NCBI GenBank assembly: GCA_020633055.1
Contig: JACKEJ010000005.1
Coordinates: 868,001 to 932,000 of the forward strand
Origin: Sandaracinaceae bacterium
Lineage (GTDB): Bacteria; Myxococcota_A; Polyangia; Polyangiales; Houyiibacteriaceae
Reading direction: 5' to 3'
Length of the DNA: 64,000 nt
The notes under the pieces were generated by a model, which was given only the letters and a program-made list of their open reading frames with translations, was not told the origin of the DNA and did not search any database. Within the stretch, counting starts at the first letter, position 1, and each line of letters begins with the position of its first letter. Shown here one piece after another: positions 46,001-53,024 of the stretch. Both the position numbers and the translations under genes were made by a program.

Positions 46001-46328
46001 GCTGGCCGTCTCGGGCGCGGGGGCGTGCGCGCTCGACCGCACCGGCGAGGTGCACTGCTGGGGTGAGAACCGCTCGGGACAGCTGGGCGACGGGGGCGCT
46101 GGCGGCAACGCGTTCTCCGCCGTGGTGGTCCCTGGCCTGCCCGCCACCGCCATCACCGCTCACGCGAACACGCGCTGCGCGCTCGACGTGGACGCCGCTG
46201 TGCGCTGCTGGGGCGAGAGTGGGGCAGGCAACGCGGGGGTCGTCGTGACGAACTGCCCGGGCTACTGCGACGGCAACGGCTGCTACTCGCGCTGCCCCGC
46301 GCCCGTCACCCTCGTCGGGGGGCTGTGA
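43008..46328 (+). CDS. Large lipoprotein with MopE-like and RCC1 repeats
   Basis: An 1106-residue protein with a lipobox TGC near residue 23. Residues ~100-330 carry MopE-like metal-binding motifs (CDGADNDCDGTNDE, CDGVDNNCDGLYE, CDGIDNDCDQLIDE and DADGDGYGD). From about residue 390 to the end, many RCC1-type units repeat a CWGxNxxGQLG signature (CWGRNEYGQLG, CWGSNENGQLG, CWGENRSGQLG), predicting one or two seven-bladed propellers. It is probably calcium-binding and surface-exposed. The function is unknown, but the pairing of these two repeat types is a myxobacterial habit. Confidence 0.87.
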   Translation: MSRPAPCSLAAFLLASLSTLTGCGGDGGGDGGTTTLCTADIECSDGRFCNGAERCAPGSADADARGCVAAVSPCLAAQTCDEGAQRCTTECEITGDADGDGHLDVSCGGDDCADNDALRFPGNLEVCDTADHDEDCDPSTFGVRDLDQDGIADGACCNVSGDERFCGRDCDDTAAGVHPNAPEVCDGADNDCDGTNDEGVFATFYRDADGDGYGDPTAPVEHACGSAHDDSENGFDCDDDNDTVRPGAVELCDGVDNNCDGLYERDLDRDGHLDPASVCAPAQLPTDDCNDFVAGIYGGAEERCDGIDNDCDQLIDERADADAVCATTGTRAAYCLDESCIVAACEPLRGDCNRDGSDGCEQDLANDAAHCGACGAACPLGEACVAAACVAPTVVDLAIGEAHGCVLTATGHVGCWGRNEYGQLGQVAGSPRGYVAHAPQLPVARELATTAATTCVIDETGHVVCTGRNAYGERGIGNRGARSGPTEVLGLADAVDLRASHNVACARRPDGSLACWGWGAGLVDATIPVTLAMDVGDYDVGSGTVCGIDGPLSGPWCMGGDESGALGDMAVLPTCMSRSPVEQFSLNAPCAASPTPVATGTALTSIATGGGYTCATTGIAVGCWGLNTFQQALVPPPTQYTQLTALAIAGGPGAPTFTALEAGDDHTCGLRTDGSLMCWGRNDGGQLGRGSVAPYAGLGPVTSGLVFERVVAAGRTTCALDDAGDVLCWGRNTDGQVGDRTSTARSVPTRVLGFETTRALGGGGGRPCAVLSTGDVTCWGDGTPTPEAQDAGAVAVAVASGGRHRCIVTEDEGVRCWGSNENGQLGRGTTTGSGEPAGDVTLPAVRALDAAADTTCAVTTAGEVLCWGNNSARLLATDSVAISNTPVSIPTLDDAVQVALSGSHACARRADGRIRCWGTGTYGELGDGTAADALEPVDVATIDDALVVGVGETFSCALRASGQVWCWGRGDLGQLGAGLTRTQAATPTRVLGLTDIVQLAVSGAGACALDRTGEVHCWGENRSGQLGDGGAGGNAFSAVVVPGLPATAITAHANTRCALDVDAAVRCWGESGAGNAGVVVTNCPGYCDGNGCYSRCPAPVTLVGGL

Positions 46329-46344
46329 ACGCACAGAGCGCGGC

Positions 46345-46842
46345 TCAATGCGCTGGTGGGAACATGGACGCGCGCTTCATCGCGCGGTAGCTGCCGGGGG
46401 TCCTCGCCTCGGCGGCTTCGAGCGCGACGCCCAGCGGGACATCCGCTGCACGCAGGCGGTCGCAACAGATGGTCAGCCCCTCCCGGAAGGTGGCCACCGC
46501 GACCTGCTCGTTGGGCGGGCGGAACACCCAGTTCATGGCCGTCATCGCGCCGCGCACGAGCGAGTTCTCGATGACCGTGGCGGTGATCACGTTGTAGCGA
46601 CGGATCACCTCGATCGTGCGGTTCTGCCACTCGGCCAGCGCCTGACGCTCGCTGGCGCGCGGCAGCGTCTTGACGGCCGTGGTGTCGACCAACGTCGCGA
46701 AGTGCTCCTTTCGCTCGTGGAGCTTGTCCACGCGGCGAATCAGGTCGGCCACGGACGCCGCGTCCAGCTGGTCGGGGACGACGACGATCAGGAGCGGCCA
46801 GTAGCTGGCGTCGACCTCGATCGCGGACTTCGGTTCAGTCAT
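46345..46842 (-). CDS. Hypothetical STAS/SpoIIAA-like protein
   Basis: A 165-residue soluble protein (ATG 46842, with an optional start eight codons upstream). It shows PLLIVVVPDQLDAASVADLIRRVDKL and FATLVDTTAVKTLP, like a STAS-type alpha/beta fold. No catalytic motif is visible. Confidence 0.6.
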   Translation of the reverse strand: MTEPKSAIEVDASYWPLLIVVVPDQLDAASVADLIRRVDKLHERKEHFATLVDTTAVKTLPRASERQALAEWQNRTIEVIRRYNVITATVIENSLVRGAMTAMNWVFRPPNEQVAVATFREGLTICCDRLRAADVPLGVALEAAEARTPGSYRAMKRASMFPPAH

Positions 46843-46882
46843 GGTGCGGACCATACGCCCCATCACGACCCAAGCGGTAGCG

Positions 46883-47239
46883 TCACCACTCGGAACCGCC
46901 CGTCGACTCGACGTCGAAGGGGTCCACGGTGAGCCCTGGGTCGCCGCGACACTCGGTCCCCATGGGCGTCAGCGTACACGACATCCCACCCGGGCACGCG
47001 GGGTCGCAGTCCCCGCGCTCACACAGGCCGCTCTCCCGGTCGCACGCGAAGCCCGGTGAACACCGCCCCCAGCAGCTCCCGGTGCTTGCGCGGTGAAGGG
47101 CGGTGCCCGCGACCCCCACGGCCAGCCCCGCGGCGGCGTCACCGTAGTCGCTGTCGCCGTAGTCGCCGGCACCGCCACAAGACACGAGCGACGCGACGAG
47201 AACCAGCTTGAAGAGACCCCTTGTGAAGCGACCCCGCAC
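46883..47239 (-). CDS. Small Cys-rich lipoprotein
   Basis: A 118-residue protein with GTG start and lipobox LVSC. A Gly/Asp/Tyr linker precedes a Cys-rich domain (CWGRCSPGFACDRESGLC, CDPACPGGMSC). The CSPGFxCDxxxxxC pattern is common in myxobacterial surface proteins. Confidence 0.68.
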   Translation of the reverse strand: MRGRFTRGLFKLVLVASLVSCGGAGDYGDSDYGDAAAGLAVGVAGTALHRASTGSCWGRCSPGFACDRESGLCERGDCDPACPGGMSCTLTPMGTECRGDPGLTVDPFDVESTGGSEW

Positions 47240-47308
47240 GCCCCCGAGTGTAGCGACGTGCGCATCGGACCGCCACCGGCCCCCCGTCGAGTCACCGCCC
47301 CCGAGCGT

Positions 47309-48199
47309 CTACTCGGCGGCCTCGGCGGTGCTCTCGTCGTCCCGGCGCTCGTCGACGAGCGTACGCACCACGCGCTGTGGGAACGGGATCTCGACGCCTT
47401 CGCGCTCGAACGTCCGATGGATGATCTTGATCGCCTCGCTGCGCGCCTCGAGCAGCGCGAGCTTGACGCGCGCGTCGGTCCAGAAGCGCGCCTGGAAGTC
47501 GACCGAGTTCGCGCCGAACTCCAGGAAGTGGAACTCGATGCCTTCGGTCTCCCGCTGTGGAAATCGCTCTTGGAGGGCAGCCGTGACCAACCGTTGTACG
47601 TCGTCGAGGTCGCTCCCGTAGGCGACGCCACAGCGCACCGAGGCCCGGACGCGCTCCGTCAGGCTGAAGTTCTTGAACGGGTTCTCCACCACCGTCTTGT
47701 TCGGGATGATGACGAGGTTGTTGTCGCTCCCCCGCAGCACGGTGTTGCGCAGGTTCAGCTCGTGCACGGTACCCGAGTAGCCGGCGGTCTCCACCCAGTC
47801 GCCCACGTTCAGCACCTTGCGCACCGCGAGGTACATGCCCGCGAAGGTGTTGGACAGCGACGACTGGAGCGCGAGACCAATCGCGACACCGGCCACACCG
47901 GCACCGGCGAGCATGGAGTGCAGCACCGTGTCCAAGTTCATCACGTTGAGCGCCACCAGCAGCCCGAGCGTGATGACCACGCCCGACGCCACGCTGGCGA
48001 TGAGCGCCCGCAGCGAGGCGTCGTGCACGCCCGTGAGGCGACGCGCGACGACGCGCCGCGTCCCGACCGCGAGCAGATAGGCGATGGAGAAGGCGACCAA
48101 CGCCACGACGAAGTTGGGGAGATTGGTGACCACCGCGTCGAACCAGTCGCGCAGCTTCTCCATCAGTTTTCCGTACGACGTCGCCCATTGCTCGCCCAT
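47309..48199 (-). CDS. Small-conductance mechanosensitive channel (MscS family)
   Basis: A 296-residue protein with three N-terminal membrane helices. The pore-lining TM3 region is LAGAGVAGVAIGLALQSSLSN. The beta domain includes VLNVGDWVETAGYSGTV and NNLVIIPNKTV, followed by the alpha/beta cage. Such channels open when membrane tension rises on osmotic downshift. GGAGAGTGAC precedes the start. A small lipoprotein gene lies 45 bp upstream and is probably co-transcribed. Confidence 0.92.
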   Translation of the reverse strand: MGEQWATSYGKLMEKLRDWFDAVVTNLPNFVVALVAFSIAYLLAVGTRRVVARRLTGVHDASLRALIASVASGVVITLGLLVALNVMNLDTVLHSMLAGAGVAGVAIGLALQSSLSNTFAGMYLAVRKVLNVGDWVETAGYSGTVHELNLRNTVLRGSDNNLVIIPNKTVVENPFKNFSLTERVRASVRCGVAYGSDLDDVQRLVTAALQERFPQRETEGIEFHFLEFGANSVDFQARFWTDARVKLALLEARSEAIKIIHRTFEREGVEIPFPQRVVRTLVDERRDDESTAEAAE

Positions 48200-48244
48200 G
48201 TCACTCTCCTCGCCGGTGGTTGCCCGCGTGCTTGTCAGCGTCGA

Positions 48245-48451
48245 TCACTCGGTCGCTTCCCGCACTGTGTCGCCGACCGCCTCGCCGGCTTCCTCGATCT
48301 CTTCGGCGGCGTTCTCCGCCGGGGTGTCGCGGTCGAACGCGTCGTCCACGCGCTCGCCGGCGCTCTCGAGCGGCCCCTCGTCGTCGCAGCCGGCGGTCGT
48401 CGTCAGGGCGAACACCGCCAGCGCGGTGAAGATGATGTGCTTGATGTCCAT
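48245..48451 (-). CDS. Small lipoprotein upstream of MscS
   Basis: A 68-residue protein with lipobox TAGC and a short, highly acidic amphipathic tail (ESAGERVDDAFDRD...). It resembles short envelope-stress or spacer lipoproteins. It likely forms an operon with the channel. Confidence 0.65.
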   Translation of the reverse strand: MDIKHIIFTALAVFALTTTAGCDDEGPLESAGERVDDAFDRDTPAENAAEEIEEAGEAVGDTVREATE

Positions 48452-48739
48452 GGGGTCGTCCTTTGGTTTCGAGAAAGGCGGTCGGGGCTCGAGGCAAGTC
48501 GCTTGCGCTCGGGGGGGCCGACCTGTGCACCGGACCTGAGCACGTGCTGTGCCACCGCAGGAAACGCTTGGTTTCGACGGGTTCCGCGCGGTCATGCAGG
48601 CTGGTGCGACCCGACGCCTGCGCGTGTCGGAACGCGTCGGGTGGGGCATTGCGCCACAGTCGGGTGCGACGAGCGCCTCGCGGCGCGGGACGGTGAGGGA
48701 GCGCTCGCGTTCGTCGTGTCCGCGGCGCAGACTCGCCGC

Positions 48740-49297
48740 ATGGGACTCCTGACCTTCAGCATCAACGTCACCCTCGACGGCTGCGTCGACCACCAGGAGG
48801 GCATCGCGGACGACGAGACGCACGCCTTTTTCACGGGGCTCATGGACGACAGCGGCGCGATGCTGTGGGGCCGCACCACCTACGAGATGATGGAGAGCTA
48901 CTGGCCATCCGTCGCCCGGGGGGACGTAGACGCCCCCGAGGCGATCCGCGCGTGGGCCACCAAGCTCGAGACCAAGCCGAAGTACGTGGTGTCCTCCACG
49001 CGCAGCGACTTCCCGTGGACCAACAGCCACCACCTCACCGGCGACCTGCGCGACGCGGTGCAGCAGCTCAAGGACGCCACCCCGGCGGGCGTGCTCCTGG
49101 GGAGCGGAAAGCTGGCGCTCGCGCTGGACGCGCTGGATCTCGTCGACGACTACAGGTTCCTCGTGCAGCCGAGGATCGCGGGACACGGCCCGACGCTGTA
49201 CGCAGGCGGGTTGCCCAGCACGCGGCGCCTCGAGCTGGTGTCGGCGCTGCCGCTCCGCTGTGGCGCGGTGGCGATGCACTACCGACGCGTGCCCTGA
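48740..49297 (+). CDS. RibD C-terminal / dihydrofolate-reductase-like protein
   Basis: A 185-residue protein with N-terminal LLTFSINVTLDGCVDH, the AMLWGRTTYEMMESYWP signature and a GVLLGSGKLALALD segment. These are hallmarks of the RibD-C / DHFR-like fold that binds NADPH. Substrate unknown. Confidence 0.82.
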   Translation: MGLLTFSINVTLDGCVDHQEGIADDETHAFFTGLMDDSGAMLWGRTTYEMMESYWPSVARGDVDAPEAIRAWATKLETKPKYVVSSTRSDFPWTNSHHLTGDLRDAVQQLKDATPAGVLLGSGKLALALDALDLVDDYRFLVQPRIAGHGPTLYAGGLPSTRRLELVSALPLRCGAVAMHYRRVP

Positions 49298-49307
49298 CGT
49301 GCTGCTG

Positions 49308-49745
49308 CTAGGGCCCCCTGCGGTAGGGCTCGCAGAAGTCTTCCCAGCTACCGAACACGGCGCCACACCCAAAGGTCGCGGCACGACCGTGGGCAGCACA
49401 GAAAGCCACGCCGGGCTCCTCGCCCGGAGCCGACGGCGCCCAGCTCGGGGTGCGGCAGAAGGCCGTGGGGTCCGCGGGCACCGCTCTGAGACAACCCGAG
49501 TGAAACGCGCCCACGTTGAACCCGCACGACATGTCCATGTTGGGGCACGCATCGCCTCGGACGAGCGCGGCGTCGACGCATACCTGATGCGCGGTCGCGC
49601 CTTGGCCCACCTGCGCGCCCTCGAGGGCAGGTCCCGCGGCGCCCACGACGCTGACGGACACCAGGCCGATGCCGCAGCAGGCGCACAGGCCGATCAACAC
49701 GAGGGCCGCGATGCAGCCGAACAGGATCTTCTTGTCTCTGGACAC
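49308..49745 (-). CDS. Small Cys-rich membrane protein
   Basis: A 145-residue protein with GTG start. One N-terminal hydrophobic helix containing three cysteines is followed by an extracytoplasmic Cys-rich part. No homolog recognised. Confidence 0.55.
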   Translation of the reverse strand: MSRDKKILFGCIAALVLIGLCACCGIGLVSVSVVGAAGPALEGAQVGQGATAHQVCVDAALVRGDACPNMDMSCGFNVGAFHSGCLRAVPADPTAFCRTPSWAPSAPGEEPGVAFCAAHGRAATFGCGAVFGSWEDFCEPYRRGP

Positions 49746-49878
49746 GGGTCACTCCCTGCCGAGAGAGCCCCTCCGGCAGCCGCGCCATGCTACCACGAAC
49801 CAGCGGCGCTCGACGATCGTCGCACCGCGCCCGCGGAGGGGTCCGAACCGCGAGATGGGTGGCCCGTTTCTCGGGTTG

Positions 49879-49889
49879 CGCCTGAAATC
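49879..49889 (+). repeat. Direct repeat flanking parA (left copy)
   Basis: CGCCTGAAATC here recurs at 50839-50849. In both places TCCGCTT follows 7 or 9 bases later. Confidence 0.5.
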
Positions 49890-49966
49890 ACACATCTCCG
49901 CTTCAGTCACGCGCCCCATGCTGCTATGACGCAGTGCAGCATCGCCATTGATCAGGAGAGTTTCCC

Positions 49967-50782
49967 ATGCGTCGCGTCGTGTTCACCCAGAAGGGCGGGG
50001 TCGGTAAGTCCAGCATCGCCTGCAACTTGGCCGCCATCGCGGCGGCGCGCGGCCTCACGACGCTGGTCGTGGACCTCGACCCGCAGGGCAACGCCAGCGA
50101 GTACCTGCTGGAGAAGCCCGTGGCCGAGCTCTCGCGCACGGCCCACGACTTCTTCGAGCAGACCCTCTCCATCAAGAACCTGATCACGTCGACCGACCCC
50201 GAGACCTTCGTGCACACCTCGCGCTTCCCCAAGCTGCACGTGATGCCCGCGGGCCCCGAGCTCGACTTCCTGGCCCCCAAGCTCGAGGCGCGCCAGAAGA
50301 TCTACAAGCTGCGCGACGCGCTCGAGAAGCTCGGCCGGCGCTACGACCGCATCTTCGTGGACACCGCGCCCGCTGCGAACTTCTTCACGCGCTCGGCGCT
50401 CATCGCGGCCGAGCGCTGCCTGGTGCCCTTCGACTGCGACAACTTCTCGCGCCAGTCGCTCTACCGCGTGCTCGAGACCATCGCGGAGCTGCGCGAGGAT
50501 CACAACCCGGGCCTGATGCTCGAGGGCATCGTGGTCAACCAATACCAGTCCAGCGCGCGCCTACCGCAGGCCCTCATCGACGAGCTGCTCGCCGAAGGGC
50601 TGCCGGTGCTCAGCCAGCACCTCGCGCAGTCGGTCAAGATGCGCGAGTCCCACCAGGCGCACCTGCCGCTCATCCACCTGGCGCCGCAGCACAAGCTCAC
50701 GCTGCAGTTCGTGGAGCTCTTCGAGAGCATCGAGCGCACGCGGAGCGCGAGCACGCGAACGGCCTCGTCGCGCGTGGGGTGA
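49967..50782 (+). CDS. ParA-family ATPase (orphan)
   Basis: A 271-residue ParA/MinD-type ATPase. The deviant Walker A KGGVGKSS covers residues 9-16. The switch strand has VVDLDPQGNAS and Walker B-like IFVDTAPA. CAGGAGAGT precedes the ATG. No ParB gene follows. Orphan ParA proteins position cell components such as chemosensory arrays or plasmids. Two matching short repeats flank the gene. Confidence 0.85.
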   Translation: MRRVVFTQKGGVGKSSIACNLAAIAAARGLTTLVVDLDPQGNASEYLLEKPVAELSRTAHDFFEQTLSIKNLITSTDPETFVHTSRFPKLHVMPAGPELDFLAPKLEARQKIYKLRDALEKLGRRYDRIFVDTAPAANFFTRSALIAAERCLVPFDCDNFSRQSLYRVLETIAELREDHNPGLMLEGIVVNQYQSSARLPQALIDELLAEGLPVLSQHLAQSVKMRESHQAHLPLIHLAPQHKLTLQFVELFESIERTRSASTRTASSRVG

Positions 50783-50838
50783 GGCGCCATGGAAACTCGG
50801 CATGGCCGCATGCGCGCCGCTTATCGAGGCGCCGCACA

Positions 50839-50849
50839 CGCCTGAAATC
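50839..50849 (+). repeat. Direct repeat flanking parA (right copy)
   Basis: Second copy of CGCCTGAAATC, 57 bp after the parA stop; TCCGCTT follows at 50859-50865. Confidence 0.5.
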
Positions 50850-50909
50850 GTCGAGGTTTCCGCTTTCCGAGCCACGCCTTCTGCACCTAGGGGCGTCGTT
50901 GCGCGTCGA

Positions 50910-50925
50910 GTAGAACGCGTTCTAC
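50910..50925. promoter_or_regulatory. KstR-like operator palindrome
   Basis: GTAGAACGCGTTCTAC is a perfect 16-bp palindrome 10 bp before the start of a decayed Rieske oxygenase gene. The core TAGAACNNGTTCTA equals the KstR consensus for steroid-catabolism genes as I remember it. The regulator is not in this window. Confidence 0.6.
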
Positions 50926-50935
50926 AGATCAGCTC

Positions 50936-51016
50936 ATGACCCAGAGCACCCGCCGCTTCACCCCGCCCTTCCCCAACGGTTGGTTCCACGTAGCCGACAG
51001 CGCCGACGTGACGTCT
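50936..51016 (+). pseudogene. Rieske oxygenase gene remnant (5' end only)
   Basis: Only about 27 residues remain (RRFTPPFPNGWFHVADSADV). This matches the N-terminus of Rieske aromatic-ring or KshA-like steroid hydroxylases just before the Rieske cluster domain. The frame then runs into unrelated sequence, so the rest was deleted. Confidence 0.55.
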
Positions 51017-51313
51017 CGGGGTCCTCGTCGACCTCTTCAGCAGCCTCCTCGACGCGCGGCGCGAGCAGCAGGCCCGTGGCATCCGGGATGCGCACAAGAC
51101 CGCGGGGCTGTCACTCGCTGGCAGCCTGGTGCAGCAGGTCGGTAGCACCGTGACCAGCCTCGCGCGCAGGGCGGCGGTGGCGACGCGGACGACGGTGCGT
51201 GCACGTCTCCCACGGGCGCCAAACCTGCCCGCAACGCGAGCGACCTCGGGCCCGACATCACGATCTCGGGTGGAGCCACGGGCGCGGACGATGGGCGCGC
51301 GCAGCAGGAGGTT
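51017..51313. other. Unassigned remnant sequence
   Basis: One plus-strand frame reads DLFSSLLDARREQQARG and looks helical. No start, stop or family was recognised. It appears to be decayed coding DNA between two other gene remnants. Confidence 0.35.
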
Positions 51314-51448
51314 GTGTGCACCACGAGCCACCCCGAGACACCCGTGTGGGGCGCTTTCCCTTCGCTGGAGCTGATGGTGCAGGCGGCCCAGCGTGGGCTG
51401 TGCATCGCGCTGATGCCCACCTGCGTCGCCGACCAGGCACTCGTATCG
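51314..51448 (+). pseudogene. LysR regulator remnant (ligand-domain fragment)
   Basis: About 45 residues (HPETPVWGAFPSLELMVQA, then GLCIALMPTCVADQAL) match the C-terminal substrate-binding part of LysR regulators. No HTH or proper ends remain. Confidence 0.55.
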
Positions 51449-51455
51449 TGGCGGC

Positions 51456-51849
51456 GTGACGAGCACGATGACGACCACCACCACGCCTTCCCCCTCCGTC
51501 GATGCGCCCCGACACGAGGGCGCCGCCTTCTTGGATGGCTGGATGGCGTGTGCGCGTACAGCATCCTGCACCTGCTGCAGGACCCGAACGACGCCCTCGC
51601 GCGCATGCACCGCCTGCTCGCGCTGTGCGGCTTCTCGGTGTCGTCGACCGCGTGTCTGTGCGAGTCGTGGGTGCCCTACGCGCCGCTGATCGCCATGATG
51701 CGCTGGTTCGGGAAGGCCCCCTGGGTCGGCCAGCTCAGCAAAGAACAGCTCCGCGAGCTGGTCACCGCGCTGGCTTCGTGGACATCACGGAGCCAGACGT
51801 CGGCGCGGACGGGATGAACAGCTTCTTGGTGGCGCGCAAGCCTGCATGA
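51456..51849 (+). pseudogene. SAM methyltransferase remnant, deleted and frameshifted
   Basis: A short N-terminus (DAPRHEGAAFLDG) is followed in another frame by DGVCAYSILHLLQDPNDAL and LSKEQLRELVTA. After a further frame change near 51766 comes AGFVDITEPDVGADGMNSF. Together these spell the ends of a class I methyltransferase that lacks its SAM motif I region. An internal deletion and a frameshift are both needed to explain it. Confidence 0.6.
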
Positions 51850-51939
51850 GGGCGGGTGGAATGCACCTGCTGTGAGGCTCGACGTGCAAGGCTCGTGAGG
51901 GAACCGCCCGCGACACCCAGCTCCAAGGCCAATGTTGAC

Positions 51940-52236
51940 TCAGTCGTCGACGCGTGTCCGGATCACCCGGCCGTCGCGCGCATCGATGATGACCTCGTGT
52001 TCTACGCCACGGTCGTCTCGCAGCTCGACCTCGTACACGGCGATCCCACGGTCACGTTCTCGTTCGACGCTCTCCACGGTGGCCCCTGGAAATAGCTGGA
52101 GCGCGATGCGTTCGGCGTCCTGAAGTCCGATTCCGCTTGCCGTCTGTCCGAGTGCGGGAGCGACCGCAAGGCTGATGAATAGTGCCGCGAGGGCGGCGAA
52201 GAAGTGCTGGTGGAGGCGGGGGGTTCTCTTGAACAT
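51940..52236 (-). CDS. PepSY-domain secreted protein
   Basis: A 98-residue protein with a signal peptide (FAALAALFISLAVAPALGQ) and one PepSY domain (DAERIALQLFPGATVESVE, then YEVELRDDRG and IIDARDGRVIR). PepSY proteins often inhibit proteases or act near sensors in the periplasm. It is divergent from a response regulator gene, with 128 bp between. GGAAAGGATC precedes the start. Confidence 0.85.
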   Translation of the reverse strand: MFKRTPRLHQHFFAALAALFISLAVAPALGQTASGIGLQDAERIALQLFPGATVESVERERDRGIAVYEVELRDDRGVEHEVIIDARDGRVIRTRVDD

Positions 52237-52364
52237 GGGAAGATCCTTTCCCACCGACGATGAAGCACGCTCCTCAACGGTCCTTGAACGAGACAGCTCA
52301 CCACCTCAACAGCGACTGAACGACGCGGTGGGCGTCTCATTCGTGGACACCGTACGCTCTCTGC

Positions 52365-53024
52365 GTGCACCTGCTCGTCGTCGATGACCACCCCGAACTC
52401 CTTGACATGCTTTCCCGCTCGTTCGAACGGGAGGCCCACCGCGTCGTGTTGGCGCAGACCCTCGCGGAAGCCCGCAGGGAGCTTTCTCGACGCATCCCCG
52501 ACGTATTGGTGCTGGATGTCGAACTACCGGATGGGAGCGGCGTGGACCTTTGTCGGGAGCTGCGCCGAGAGGGGGCGCGCGTTCCGATACTCCTCCTCAC
52601 CGCACACGGCGAAGTGCGGCAGCGCGTCGAGGGTCTCGACGCGGGTGCGGACGACTTCCTCCCCAAGCCGTTCGCGGTCGCGGAGCTGCGTGCGCGAGTA
52701 CGCGCGTTGGGGAGGCGAGGTCCTATCGAGCGCGGGGTGCGGCTGACCATCAGCGACGTCGTGCTGGACTTCGACGGGTGTCTCGCTACCCGCGGCTCGA
52801 GCGAGGTCCCCATCACGGCGCGCGAGTGGGAGATCCTCAAGCTGCTGGGCAGCGCCCCCGGTCGTGTCTTCTCCCGCGCGACCATCTTGGACTTGATCTG
52901 GGACGACCAGAGTCCAGGTGCGAGCGCGAGCCTCGACACGCTCATGGGACGAATACGCCGAAAGCTCGGGACGCGGGTGGTTCGGACGATACGCAGCGAG
53001 GGATATGCGCTCGACGGCAGATGA
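52365..53024 (+). CDS. OmpR-family response regulator
   Basis: A 219-residue protein with GTG start. The receiver domain has acidic residues D7/D8, phospho-acceptor D51 (VLVLDVELPDG), T79 and K101 (LPKPF). The C-terminal winged helix shows ITAREWEILKLLGSAPGRVFSR and RIRRKLGTRVVRTIRSEGYAL. It overlaps the kinase gene by 20 bp, forming an operon. Confidence 0.9.
   Translation: MHLLVVDDHPELLDMLSRSFEREAHRVVLAQTLAEARRELSRRIPDVLVLDVELPDGSGVDLCRELRREGARVPILLLTAHGEVRQRVEGLDAGADDFLPKPFAVAELRARVRALGRRGPIERGVRLTISDVVLDFDGCLATRGSSEVPITAREWEILKLLGSAPGRVFSRATILDLIWDDQSPGASASLDTLMGRIRRKLGTRVVRTIRSEGYALDGR

Noticed and set aside
47093..48739. Upstream extension of the RibD-C-like gene
   Set aside because: It runs antisense to MscS; family homology starts at ATG 48740.
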